A stretch of DNA of 64,000 nucleotides from Homoserinibacter sp. YIM 151385. Its GTDB lineage: Bacteria; Actinomycetota; Actinomycetes; Actinomycetales; Microbacteriaceae. The notes below the pieces were generated by a model. That model did no database searches. It worked only from the letters and a program-made list of their open reading frames with translations, and was not told the origin of the DNA. The translations under genes and the position numbers were made by a program. Each line of letters opens with the position of its first letter. Positions within the stretch are counted from its first letter, which is position 1. This document shows positions 1 to 8,019 of the stretch, piece by piece. Where the stretch lies: contig NZ_CP115175.1 of assembly GCF_027912415.1 (NCBI RefSeq), positions 248,001 to 312,000 on the forward strand, read 5' to 3'.

Positions 1-959
1 TCATCTCCGCGAAGCGCTCGCAGATCGAGCCCCGCGCGGAGGCCGGCAGCCGCTCGGCGAAGACCGCCCTCTGGGCGATGGAGCATGCGACGCTCATGCT
101 CGCGACGAGCCAGCTCGGCATCACCGTCTGCTCGCTGCTCATCCTCAACGTCTCCGAGCCCGCCATCCACCACCTCCTCGAGGTGCCGCTCGCGGTCACC
201 GGCTGGTCGGAGGAGGTCGTCGGGACGGTCGCGTTCGTCGTGGCGCTCGTCGTCGTCTCCTACCTCCACGTGGTGCTCGGCGAGATGGTGCCGAAGAACC
301 TCTCGTTCTCGGTGCCGGATCGCGCCGTCCTCATCCTCGCGCCGCCGCTCGTCTTCGTGGCGACCGTGTTCAAGCCCGTGATCTGGGCGCTCAACGGGAT
401 CGCGAACGGCGTCCTGCGGCTCTTCGGCGTGGAGCCGAAGAACGAGGCCGCGAGCGCGTTCACGGTCGACGAGGTGCAGACGATCGTCCAGACCTCGACG
501 CGGGAGGGCGTGCTCACCGATTCGACGGGTGCGCTCTCGAACGCGTTCGAGTTCACCGAGAAGACGGTCGAGGACTCGGCGACCGGCATGGCGGACCTCG
601 TGACGCTCGCGGAGGACGCGACGCCCGCGCAGGTCGAACACGCGGTCTCGCGGCACGGCTTCAGCCGCTACGTCCTCGTCGACGAGGCGGGGGAGCCGAC
701 CGGCTACGTGCACCTCAAGGACGTCATCGACATCGAGGACGACGAGCACGACGACCCGGTGCCGCCGAAGCGCATCCGCCAGCTCATCTCGCTGTACCGG
801 CAGATGGAGCTCGAGGACGCGCTGCAGACGATGCGCCGCAGCGGCACCCACGTGGCGCGCGTCTTCGACGAGTCGGGGGCCACGCGCGGCGTGATCTTCC
901 TCGAGGACATCATCGAGGAGCTCGTCGGCGAGGTGCAGGACGCGACGCGGCGTCGCTAG
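1..959 (+). CDS. CNNM/CBS-domain membrane protein (HlyC/CorC, UPF0053 family), 5' truncated
   Basis: The frame is open from base 3 to the TAG at 957-959, giving 318 visible codons; the true N-terminus lies outside the window and the Met at base 78 is internal. The visible part starts in the CNNM (DUF21) membrane domain, with hydrophobic stretches near codons 30-50, 73-92 and 108-130 and the typical GEMVPKNL motif, followed by two CBS-like regions (about codons 196-245 and 261-311). It stops right after the second CBS region, so the C-terminal CorC/HlyC transporter-associated domain seen in many relatives is missing, as in other short actinobacterial members. Family members are linked to magnesium/cobalt efflux, but the substrate cannot be told here. 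A strong hairpin follows the stop. Confidence 0.88.
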   Translation, partial: ISAKRSQIEPRAEAGSRSAKTALWAMEHATLMLATSQLGITVCSLLILNVSEPAIHHLLEVPLAVTGWSEEVVGTVAFVVALVVVSYLHVVLGEMVPKNLSFSVPDRAVLILAPPLVFVATVFKPVIWALNGIANGVLRLFGVEPKNEAASAFTVDEVQTIVQTSTREGVLTDSTGALSNAFEFTEKTVEDSATGMADLVTLAEDATPAQVEHAVSRHGFSRYVLVDEAGEPTGYVHLKDVIDIEDDEHDDPVPPKRIRQLISLYRQMELEDALQTMRRSGTHVARVFDESGATRGVIFLEDIIEELVGEVQDATRRR

Positions 960-980
960 CGCGCATCCCGCCGGGCGAGG

Positions 981-1009
981 CCGTCCCGGATCTCGGAGAT
1001 CCGGGACGG
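981..1009. terminator. Perfect 14-bp inverted repeat between convergent genes
   Basis: Arms 981-994 and 996-1009 are perfect reverse complements around a single central G. It lies between the convergent CBS-protein gene and the Lrp gene, so it probably terminates one or both transcripts. No T-run follows, as is usual for actinobacterial hairpins. The centre TCTCGGAGA recurs in the repeat at 55740-55814. Confidence 0.6.
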
Positions 1010-1076
1010 GACTGCTCGGGGCGGCCCGATCCGGCCCGATCCTCCGAGTTCCGGTCCGCTCCGGGGCATCTCGCGG

Positions 1077-1574
1077 CTAGCGGAAGGACGCCGCGACGCC
1101 GTTGCGGTGGTAGTCGAAGACGACGCTCGTGCGCGTCGACGCGACCCCGGGGTTCGCGGAGATGTTCTCGACGACGAAGCGGCGCAGCGCCGAGGAGTCC
1201 GGCACGGCGACGTGGATGATGTAGTCGTCGACGCCGCCGAGGAAGAACACCTGCAGCACCTCGGGCAGGTCGCGGATGGTCTCCGCGAAGCCGGTGATGC
1301 TCGCCTGGCGCGAGCCGTGGCGGAGGGTCACCCCGACGAGCGCCTGGAGCGTGCGGCCGAGCCGCGCCTGGTCGACGCTCGCGGCGAAGCCGTCGATGAC
1401 CCCGCGCTCCTGAAGCGAGCGCAGGCGGACGTGCGCGGTCGAGGGGGCGACGCCGAGCGCGGCGGCGAGCTGGCTGTTGCTCATGCGTCCGTCGGCGCGC
1501 AGCAGCTCCACGAGCCGGAGGTCGAGCTCGTCCAGCTGCGTCGTGCTCCGACGATCGTTCGGCGTCGAGGTCAT
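1077..1574 (-). CDS. Lrp/AsnC family transcriptional regulator
   Basis: 165 aa, the normal Lrp/AsnC length. An N-terminal winged HTH (about residues 13-60, LDLRLVELLRADGRMSNSQLAAALGV region) is followed by an AsnC/RAM ligand-binding domain (about 75-155, with the GGVDDYIIHVAV core strand). ATG start at 1574. It is divergent from alanine dehydrogenase across 129 bp containing a TCCGAA-N5-TTCGGA inverted repeat, the arrangement of AldR-type regulators that control ald in response to alanine or other amino acids. The local regulatory role is inferred from position; the family assignment is secure. Confidence 0.9.
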   Translation of the reverse strand: MTSTPNDRRSTTQLDELDLRLVELLRADGRMSNSQLAAALGVAPSTAHVRLRSLQERGVIDGFAASVDQARLGRTLQALVGVTLRHGSRQASITGFAETIRDLPEVLQVFFLGGVDDYIIHVAVPDSSALRRFVVENISANPGVASTRTSVVFDYHRNGVAASFR

Positions 1575-1619
1575 GGTCGCTCCCGGTCGGCCAGCTGGGG
1601 CGTGCGGTTCGCGCCCTGC

Positions 1620-1636
1620 TCCGAATCATCTTCGGA
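1620..1636. promoter_or_regulatory. Candidate Lrp/AldR operator in the lrp-ald divergent region
   Basis: Perfect inverted repeat TCCGAA (1620-1625), spacer TCATC, TTCGGA (1631-1636), midway between the two divergent starts. Lrp-family proteins bind such short imperfect palindromes; the link to this regulator is positional inference. Confidence 0.45.
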
Positions 1637-1703
1637 TGAAACGCGATCGCAACGAATCGCCGTCATCATGGCACGCAACCGCATCCCGCACGAGGAGGTC
1701 GCC

Positions 1704-2819
1704 ATGCGCGTCGGAGTCCCCACCGAGATCAAGAACAACGAGAACCGCGTCGCGATCACGCCCGCCGGCGTCGACTCGCTCGTGCGGCACGGTCACGAGG
1801 TCCTCGTCGAGGCCGGCGCCGGCCACGGCTCGCGCATCGCCGACGAGGACTACGCGGCGGCCGGCGCGCGCCTCGTCGAGACCGCCGAGGAGGTCTGGGC
1901 GGAGGCCGAGCTCCTCCTCAAGGTCAAGGAGCCGATCGAGGCCGAGTACGGCCGCATGCGCCGCGACCAGGTGCTCTTCACCTACCTGCATCTCGCGGCA
2001 TCCCGTGCCTGCACCGACGCGCTCCTCGCGGCCGGCACGACCGCGATCGCCTACGAGACCGTCCAGCTCGCCGACCGCTCGCTCCCGCTCCTCCAGCCGA
2101 TGAGCGAGGTCGCGGGCCGTCTGTCGATCCAGGTCGGCGGCTACCACCTCATGCGGGCGGCGGGCGGCCGCGGCATCCTGCTCGGCGGCGTCCCGGGCAC
2201 GCCGAAGGCGCGCGTCGTCGTCATCGGCGGCGGCGTCGCCGGCGAGCACGCCGCCGCGAACGCGCTCGGGATGGGCGCCGACGTCACCGTCATCGACCTC
2301 TCCCTGCCGCGCCTGCGCCAGCTCGAGGTGCAGTTCGGCGGTCGGCTCCAGACCCGGCACTCCTCGCCCTACGAGATCACGCAGCAGGTGCTCGACGCCG
2401 ACCTCGTCATCGGCTCCGTGCTCATCCCCGGCGAGAAGGCGCCGAAGCTCGTCACCGACGAGATGGTCGCGCAGATGAAGCCGGGCTCCGTGCTGGTCGA
2501 CATCGCGATCGACCAGGGCGGGTGCTTCGAGGGCTCGCGCGCGACGACCCACGACGACCCCACCTTCGCCGTCCACGACACGCGCTACTACTGCGTCGCG
2601 AACATGCCGGGCGCGGTCCCCGAGACCTCCACCCGCGCGCTCACGAACGCGACCCTGCCCTACGTCGTCGCGCTCGCCGACCGGGGATGGCAGGGCGCGC
2701 TCTCGGCGGATGCCGCGCTCGCGAAGGGCCTGAACACGCACGACGGCGAGGTCGTCAACGCGGGTGTCGCCGCCGCCTTCGGCCTGCCGCAGACGGCCGT
2801 CGAGTCGCTGCTCGCCTGA
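1704..2819 (+). CDS. ald: Alanine dehydrogenase
   Basis: 371 aa, exactly the usual length of NAD-dependent L-alanine dehydrogenase, which interconverts alanine with pyruvate and ammonia. The N-terminus [17 protein letters not shown] is diagnostic, the NAD-binding Rossmann loop reads [12 protein letters not shown], and [12 protein letters not shown] and [14 protein letters not shown] are family signatures. The ATG at 1704 was chosen over upstream in-frame codons because it gives the family N-terminus and follows the Shine-Dalgarno-like GAGGAGG at 1692-1698. Divergent Lrp-type regulator upstream suggests amino-acid-responsive control. Confidence 0.97.
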   Translation: MRVGVPTEIKNNENRVAITPAGVDSLVRHGHEVLVEAGAGHGSRIADEDYAAAGARLVETAEEVWAEAELLLKVKEPIEAEYGRMRRDQVLFTYLHLAASRACTDALLAAGTTAIAYETVQLADRSLPLLQPMSEVAGRLSIQVGGYHLMRAAGGRGILLGGVPGTPKARVVVIGGGVAGEHAAANALGMGADVTVIDLSLPRLRQLEVQFGGRLQTRHSSPYEITQQVLDADLVIGSVLIPGEKAPKLVTDEMVAQMKPGSVLVDIAIDQGGCFEGSRATTHDDPTFAVHDTRYYCVANMPGAVPETSTRALTNATLPYVVALADRGWQGALSADAALAKGLNTHDGEVVNAGVAAAFGLPQTAVESLLA

Positions 2820-2846
2820 GCCGCGGCCCGCGCGAGCCGGCGCCTC

Positions 2847-3953
2847 CTACCAGGGGATGCCCGGTCCCGGGATCGCGCGCCGGTGCTGCGGCGGCCACGG
2901 GGCGCCCTCGACGCCGAGCTCGTGGGCGGCGCGCAGCGGCCAGTGCGGGTCGCGCATCATGGCGCGCCCGAGCATGACGGCATCCGCCTGACCCGACTCG
3001 ACGATCTCGGCCGCCTGACGCGGCTCGACGATGAGGCCGACCGCGCTCACGGGCACCTCGGAGCCCTCGCGGATGCCCGTGGCGAAGGGCACCTGGTAGC
3101 CGAGCCCGACCGGGATCCGCACGCCGGCGAGCAGCCCGCCCGTCGAGACGTCGACGAGGTCGGCCCCCGCGTCGCGGAGCAGCCCGGCCAGCTCGGTGGA
3201 CTGCGCGAGATCCCAGGCGGGGCCGTCCTCCGGGTCCGCCCAGTCCGTCGCCGAGACGCGCACCAGCACGGGCACGTCCTCGCCGAGCTCCTCGCGCACC
3301 GCGCGGACGACCCCGAGGAGGAGGCGGGCGCGGCCGGCGAGATCGCCGCCGTACTCGTCGTCGCGGCGGTTGGCGCGCGGCGAGAGGAACTGGTGCATGA
3401 GGTAGCCGTGCGCGGCGTGCACCTCGACGAGCTCGAAGCCCGCGTCGATCGCACGGCGTGCGGCCGCCGCCCAGATCGCCGGCTGCTCGCGGAGCTCCTC
3501 GAGCGTCATCGCCCGCGGCGCGGCGTGGCCGTCGAAGGCGACGTCCGAGGCGGAGACCGTCTCCCATCCGCCCAGCTCGGCCGGCATCGTCCCAAGCCCC
3601 TCGACGCCCCACCCGGGGAACACGGAGGCCTTGCGGCCGGCGTGCGCGAGCTGGATGCCGGCGGTGGCGCCCTGAGATCGGATGAAGTCGGTGACGCGGC
3701 GCCAGGCGGCCGCCTGCTCGTCGTTCCAGATCCCGGTGTCGTGGGGCGAGATCCGGCCCTCGGGCGCCACCGCGGTCGCCTCCGCCATGACGAGGCCCGC
3801 ACCGCCCCGCGCGAAGGAGCCGAGGTGCACGAGGTGCCAGTCGGTCGGCACGCCGTCGCGCTCGGGCACGCTGTACTGGCACAGCGGGGGCACCCAGATG
3901 CGGTTGCGGATCTCGAGGCCGCGGATGCGGATGGGGTCGAACAGTCCCGGCAT
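2847..3953 (-). CDS. NADH:flavin oxidoreductase, old yellow enzyme (YqjM-like)
   Basis: 368 aa FMN-dependent ene-reductase family. The N-terminus MPGLFDPIRIRGLEIRNR, CQYS, the HLGSFARGGAGLVMAEATAV strand, the HAGRKAS active-site segment and HAAHGYLMHQFLSPRANRR are hallmarks of the YqjM/OYE class, which reduces activated C=C bonds with NAD(P)H. The start ATG (3951-3953) overlaps the TGA of the upstream HAD gene by one base, so the two are translationally coupled. The open frame continues far upstream, but only this start matches the family. Physiological substrate unknown. Confidence 0.93.
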   Translation of the reverse strand: MPGLFDPIRIRGLEIRNRIWVPPLCQYSVPERDGVPTDWHLVHLGSFARGGAGLVMAEATAVAPEGRISPHDTGIWNDEQAAAWRRVTDFIRSQGATAGIQLAHAGRKASVFPGWGVEGLGTMPAELGGWETVSASDVAFDGHAAPRAMTLEELREQPAIWAAAARRAIDAGFELVEVHAAHGYLMHQFLSPRANRRDDEYGGDLAGRARLLLGVVRAVREELGEDVPVLVRVSATDWADPEDGPAWDLAQSTELAGLLRDAGADLVDVSTGGLLAGVRIPVGLGYQVPFATGIREGSEVPVSAVGLIVEPRQAAEIVESGQADAVMLGRAMMRDPHWPLRAAHELGVEGAPWPPQHRRAIPGPGIPW

Positions 3954-4579
3954 CAGGCGGCCAGCTCCTCGAGGAAGCCGCGGAGGCCCTCGGGGCTCGT
4001 GAACACGTGGCCGCGCACGCCGAGGGCGACCGCGGCATCCACGTTCTCCGCCTTGTTGTCGACGAAGACCATCTCGGGGAGCTCGACGCCGAGCTCGCGC
4101 GCGGTCACCCGGTAGATCTCGGGGTCGGGCTTCACGAGGCCCATCTCGGCACTCACGAAGACGCGCTCGAAGTAGCTGCCCATGGGGGAGCGGCGGAAGG
4201 GGTCGCCGAAGTCGAAGCCCGCGTTCGACAGGAGCGCCATGCGGGTGCCGCCCTCGCGGAGCTCCTCGAGGAGGTCGAGCGTGCCGGGCTCGACGCTGAT
4301 CCAGCCGCGGAAGTCGGCCACCCAGAGCTCGTGCACCTTCGCGGCGCGGAACGCGGTGCCGAGGTCGGCGGCCACCTGGGCCCAGTACTCGGGCACCGTG
4401 ACCCGGCCGTGGTCGAGCGGCTCGCGGCGAGCCCAGTAGGCGCTCCAGAAGGCGTCCCGGCCGGCCTCGTCGATGCCGGCGACGGCTTCGAGCCGGGCCC
4501 GGTCGTGCTCGTCGGGGGAGCGGGAGATCACCTCCCCGTAGTCGAAGACGACGACACGGCCGGGGATGCTGATGCTCAC
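3953..4579 (-). CDS. HAD-superfamily hydrolase (YihX/epoxide-hydrolase-N-like)
   Basis: 208 aa from the GTG at 4579. Motif I reads VVFDYGEVIS: nucleophile Asp present but the second Asp of the usual DxD replaced by Gly, as in the YihX-type branch. Other motifs visible are LLSNAGF (motif II), KPDPEIY (motif III Lys) and FVDNKAENVDAA (motif IV). A longer reading frame exists upstream, but GTG 4579 lies six bases after a TACGTT -10-like box and starts the protein directly at the HAD fold, so a leaderless start is preferred. First gene of a two-gene operon with the OYE gene; only 22 bp separate it from nnrD. Confidence 0.85.
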   Translation of the reverse strand: MSISIPGRVVVFDYGEVISRSPDEHDRARLEAVAGIDEAGRDAFWSAYWARREPLDHGRVTVPEYWAQVAADLGTAFRAAKVHELWVADFRGWISVEPGTLDLLEELREGGTRMALLSNAGFDFGDPFRRSPMGSYFERVFVSAEMGLVKPDPEIYRVTARELGVELPEMVFVDNKAENVDAAVALGVRGHVFTSPEGLRGFLEELAA

Positions 4580-4601
4580 CGATCGAACGTATCGTGAGGG
4601 C
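4580..4601. promoter_or_regulatory. 22-bp divergent intergenic region with two overlapping -10 boxes
   Basis: TATCGT (4590-4595) sits six bases before the nnrD ATG; TACGTT on the other strand (4586-4591) sits six bases before the GTG of the HAD gene. The two hexamers share bases 4590-4591. Both predict transcripts that begin at or next to the start codon. Confidence 0.6.
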
Positions 4602-5426
4602 ATGACGGAGCGCTGGACGACGGAGGCGGCGGCCTCGCGCCTGCGTGCGCCGAGACCCTCGGACGACAAGTACTCGCGCGGCGTCCTCGGCGTCGCGACC
4701 GGCTCCGAGCGCTACCCGGGCGCCGCGGTGCTCGGCGTGGAGGCCGCGATCCGGACCGGCGTCGGGATGCTGCGCTATCTCGGCCCCGAGCGCCCGTCCT
4801 CGCTCGTGCTCGCCCGTCGGCCCGAGGTCGTGACGGCGCGCGGCCGCGTCCAGGCCTGGGTGCTCGGCTCGGGGCAGGATACGGAGCACCGCGACGAGGG
4901 GCTCCTCCGCTCGGCGCTCGAGGAGGGGGTCCCGGCCGTCCTGGACGGCGGAGCGCTCGATCTCGCGTCCGCCGCATCCGGACCGGTCGTGCTGACGCCG
5001 CACGCGGGGGAGCTCGCCCGGCTCACGGGCCGGGATCGCGCCGAGATCGAGGGGGATCCGGAGAGCGCTGCCATCGCCGCCGCCGCGGCGCTCGACGGCG
5101 TCGTGCTCCTCAAGGGACACCGCACCATCGCGGCGACGCCCGCCGGACGCGCGATCCTCATCGAGGCGCCGACGGCCTGGCTGGCGACCGCCGGCACGGG
5201 CGATGCGCTCGCCGGCATCCTCGGCGCCCTCCTCGCGGGCGCGCACGAGGAGCTCCCGGACGGCTCGGGCGATCGCCTCGCCGAGCTGGCGGCGACGGCA
5301 TCCCTCCTCCACGGCCTCGCCGCGGGCCGCGCGAGCGAGCGCCACGGCGGCGGGCCGATCGCGGTGCTCGACCTCTGCGCGGAGCTCCCCGCGCTCGTCG
5401 GAGAGCTGCTCGCCTCCCGGGCCTGA
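4602..5426 (+). CDS. nnrD: ADP/ATP-dependent NAD(P)H-hydrate dehydratase
   Basis: 274 aa, ribokinase-like fold protein that converts damaged (S)-NAD(P)HX back to NAD(P)H. Diagnostic stretches are KYSRGVLGVATGSERYPGAAVL at the N-terminus, LTPHAGELARLTG, LLKGHRTIA and the catalytic TAGTGDALAGILGALLA near the C-terminus. Only the dehydratase half is present; the NnrE epimerase domain fused to it in many bacteria is absent from this gene and from its neighbours. Start ATG 4602 gives the family N-terminus and is predicted leaderless (TATCGT six bases before). Confidence 0.92.
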   Translation: MTERWTTEAAASRLRAPRPSDDKYSRGVLGVATGSERYPGAAVLGVEAAIRTGVGMLRYLGPERPSSLVLARRPEVVTARGRVQAWVLGSGQDTEHRDEGLLRSALEEGVPAVLDGGALDLASAASGPVVLTPHAGELARLTGRDRAEIEGDPESAAIAAAAALDGVVLLKGHRTIAATPAGRAILIEAPTAWLATAGTGDALAGILGALLAGAHEELPDGSGDRLAELAATASLLHGLAAGRASERHGGGPIAVLDLCAELPALVGELLASRA

Positions 5427-5432
5427 CTCGGC

Positions 5433-6200
5433 TCAGCCCGCCCCGCGCTCGCGGGGGAGCGGGGGCTCGCCGCGGAAGCGCGCGAGGAAGGCGCGGGTGC
5501 GCTCCTCGCGCGGCGCCTCGAAGAGCTGCGCGGGCGGCCCCTGCTCGACGATGCGGCCGCCCTCCAGGAACACGATCCGGTCCGCGACCTCGCGTGCGAA
5601 CGCCATCTCGTGCGTCGCCATGATGATCGTCGCGCCGCCTCGGCCGAGCTCGCGCACCAGATCGAGCACCTCGCCCACGAGCTCCGGGTCGAGGGCGCTC
5701 GTGATCTCGTCGAGGAGCAGCACCTCGGGTTCCGTGACGATCGCGCGCGCGATCGCGACGCGCTGCTGCTGGCCGCCGGACAGTCGGTCCGGGAACTCGC
5801 GTGCCTTCCCGCCCAGCCCGATCCGCTCCAGCACCTCGCGGCCCTGCCGCTCCGCCTCCGCGCGCGGCACCCGGTGCACCTTGCGGGCGGCGAGCGTCAC
5901 GTTGTCGAGCACGGAGAGATGCGGGAACAGGTTGAAGTGCTGGAACACGACCCCGAAGCGCGCCCGCACCCGGTCGACGTCGACCCGCGGGTCGCTGATG
6001 TCCTCCTCGCCGAGGAGGATCCGCCCGTCGTCGATGCGCTCGAGGAGGTTCGCGCAGCGCAGCAGGGTCGACTTGCCCGAGCCCGAGGCGCCGATGAGGG
6101 CGACGACCTCGTGCGCGGCGAGATCGAGCGAGATCCCGGCGAGCACCTCGTGCTCGCCGTAGGCCTTCCGCACCTCCTGGAGTCGGAGCGCGGCGGTCAC
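5433..6200 (-). CDS. Amino-acid ABC transporter ATP-binding protein (GlnQ-like)
   Basis: 255 aa ABC ATPase of the polar amino-acid uptake family. Walker A GASGSGKSTLLRC (about residues 37-49), Q-loop FQHFNLFPH, signature LSGGQQQRVAIARA, Walker B VLLLDEITSALDPE and the H-loop MATHEM are all intact. Its GTG start at 6200 overlaps the TGA of the permease gene (GTGA), so it is the last gene of a tightly coupled binding protein-permease-ATPase operon. Confidence 0.95.
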   Translation of the reverse strand: MTAALRLQEVRKAYGEHEVLAGISLDLAAHEVVALIGASGSGKSTLLRCANLLERIDDGRILLGEEDISDPRVDVDRVRARFGVVFQHFNLFPHLSVLDNVTLAARKVHRVPRAEAERQGREVLERIGLGGKAREFPDRLSGGQQQRVAIARAIVTEPEVLLLDEITSALDPELVGEVLDLVRELGRGGATIIMATHEMAFAREVADRIVFLEGGRIVEQGPPAQLFEAPREERTRAFLARFRGEPPLPRERGAG

Positions 6201-7045
6201 AGCGCCGATCCGATCTGCTCGCGGGCGCGCAGGCGCGCCGAGTACCAGTCGGTGAGCCGGATCAGCGGCAGCGCGAGCAGCACGAAGAGGAGGCCGGCGA
6301 CGACGTAGGGCGTGAAGTCGAAGGCGGTGGCCGTCTCGATCTGCGCGGCCCGCACCGCATCCACCGCGCCGAGCACCGAGATGAGGCCGACATCCTTCTG
6401 CATCGCGACGAAGTCGTTCATGAGCGCGGGCGTCACCTTGCGGACCGCCTGCGGGAGCACGACGATGCGCAGCGCTTGGCCGTGCCGCAGGCCGAGCGAG
6501 CGCGCGGCCTGGATCTGCGAGGGGTGCACCGCCTCGATGCCCGCCCGGAACACCTCCGAGACGTAGGCCGAGTAGGTGAGGACCAGCGCGATCGTTCCCA
6601 GGACCTCGAGCGGGATGCGCCCCTCCGTGAAGCGGAGGCCGGGGATGCCGAAGCCGACCAGGTAGAGCACGATGATGAGCGGCATGCCGCGGAACAGGTC
6701 GGTGTAGCCGGCCGCGAGCGCGCGGAGCGGGAAGAAGACGGGACCGCGAAGGGTGCGGATCGTGGCGATGAGGAGCCCGAAGACGAGCACGCCGAGCGCC
6801 GCGACGACGAGCACGCGGAGGTTGAGCAGGAAGCCGTCCCAGACCCGGGGGAGCGCCCGGATCGCGGTCTCCGGGTCGAGGAAGGACTGCTGGACCCGAG
6901 CCCAGCCGGGCGTGTTGACGATCGTCACCCAGACGACGACCGCGAACACGAGGGTCGACACGGCGGCGACGCCGACGGAGCGGATGCTCTGCCGGCGTCG
7001 CCAGGCTCGACGCTCGAGCTCGATCGGACTCGGGTCGGAGATCAC
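6197..7045 (-). CDS. Amino-acid ABC transporter permease (HisM/GlnP-like)
   Basis: 282 aa integral membrane subunit. A cytoplasmic Arg-rich N-terminus (SPIELERRAWRRRQ) precedes several membrane segments, and the EAA loop reads GIEAVHPSQIQAARSLGLRHGQALRIVVLPQAVR, typical of polar amino-acid permeases. GTG start 7045 overlaps the TGA of the solute-binding protein by GTGA. One permease gene only, so the channel is presumably a homodimer. Confidence 0.94.
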   Translation of the reverse strand: MISDPSPIELERRAWRRRQSIRSVGVAAVSTLVFAVVVWVTIVNTPGWARVQQSFLDPETAIRALPRVWDGFLLNLRVLVVAALGVLVFGLLIATIRTLRGPVFFPLRALAAGYTDLFRGMPLIIVLYLVGFGIPGLRFTEGRIPLEVLGTIALVLTYSAYVSEVFRAGIEAVHPSQIQAARSLGLRHGQALRIVVLPQAVRKVTPALMNDFVAMQKDVGLISVLGAVDAVRAAQIETATAFDFTPYVVAGLLFVLLALPLIRLTDWYSARLRAREQIGSAL

Positions 7046-7881
7046 TGCAGCAGCGGGGCTCCCGCGTCGGCGCCGAGCTGCGCCTCGGCGATCTCGGCGA
7101 GGGTGCCGTCCTCGGTGAGCGCGTCCACGGCGGCCGTGACCTCCTCGGTCAGCGGGCTGTCCTTCGCGAGCACGAGACCCCACTCGTCGCTGATGCCGGC
7201 ATCCGCGGGGAGCTGGCCGATGAGCACGCCGCCCTCGAGCTGCACGCCGGACATGTAGAAGGCGGTCGGGAGGTCGACGACGAGCGCGTCGACCTGGCCG
7301 TTCTGCAGCGCGAGCACGGCGTCGTCGTTCGAGTTGTACGGCTGCGCGGCCTGGCTCGGCTCGATGACGGTCTCGATCGTCTGGAGGCTCGTGGTCCCGA
7401 CCTGGGCGCCGAGCACGGCGTCCTTCAGGTCGTCGATCGAGCTCGCGCCCGCGACGGCGGAGCCCTCGACCGTCACGACCGCCTGCGGCGTCGAGTAGTA
7501 GGGGCTCGAGAAGTCGACGTTCTGCGCGCGATCCTCGCTGATCGTGAACTGCTGGAGGTTGATGTCGAAGTCCTTCGGGCCCGGCGCGATCGCGGCCTCG
7601 AAGGTCGAGCGGACCCACACGACGTCCTCGGCGTCGAAGCCGAGCTCGGCGGCGACCGCGTAGGCGACCGCCGACTCGAAGCCGTCGCCGGACTCCGGGT
7701 CGTCGTCGATGACGTACGGGAAGTAGGCGGGCTCGCCGGTCCCGATCGTGAGCTTGCCCTCGGTGACGTAGCCGTCGCCCTCCTCGGCGGGGGCTGCGGG
7801 CGTCTGGCAGGCGGCGAGGGCGGCGCCGAGCAGCAGGATGCCGCCCGCGGCGGCGATGCGGGCGATGCGGGGTCGGGTCAT
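7042..7881 (-). CDS. Extracellular amino-acid-binding lipoprotein (SBP family 3)
   Basis: 279 aa. A signal peptide with lipobox L22-A-A-C25 anchors it outside the membrane. The mature part shows type-II SBP features: KLTIGTGEPAYFPYVIDDDP, SGDGFESAVAYAVAAELGF, QFTISEDRAQNVDFSSPYY and LKDAVLGAQVGTTS. It delivers an amino acid or related compound to the permease/ATPase pair downstream; the specific ligand cannot be read from sequence. ATG 7881 preceded by a GGAGGCC Shine-Dalgarno-like sequence; an AGAATC -10-like box (7914-7919, minus strand) lies about 30 bp upstream. Confidence 0.94.
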   Translation of the reverse strand: MTRPRIARIAAAGGILLLGAALAACQTPAAPAEEGDGYVTEGKLTIGTGEPAYFPYVIDDDPESGDGFESAVAYAVAAELGFDAEDVVWVRSTFEAAIAPGPKDFDINLQQFTISEDRAQNVDFSSPYYSTPQAVVTVEGSAVAGASSIDDLKDAVLGAQVGTTSLQTIETVIEPSQAAQPYNSNDDAVLALQNGQVDALVVDLPTAFYMSGVQLEGGVLIGQLPADAGISDEWGLVLAKDSPLTEEVTAAVDALTEDGTLAEIAEAQLGADAGAPLLQ

Positions 7882-8019
7882 GGTGGCCTCCAGGGCGGGA
7901 TGCTGTGTGCTCCGATTCTGCCGTGCGGCACGTTTCCGGCGTGTTCCGTGTCGCCGCATGACATCCGCGGCCCCCGCGCGCGGGGGGACGGCCCGTCCTG
8001 CTGGCCTAGGCTGGAGCCC

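Noticed and set aside
2847-5345. Very long minus-strand open frame running through OYE and beyond
   Set aside because: Open because of high GC; only the OYE part has protein-like sequence, upstream of 3953 it is antisense to the HAD and nnrD genes.
7971-7986. 16-bp GC-only palindrome upstream of the GT87 gene
   Set aside because: Perfect but made only of C and G, so expected fairly often in this genome; no regulator nearby.
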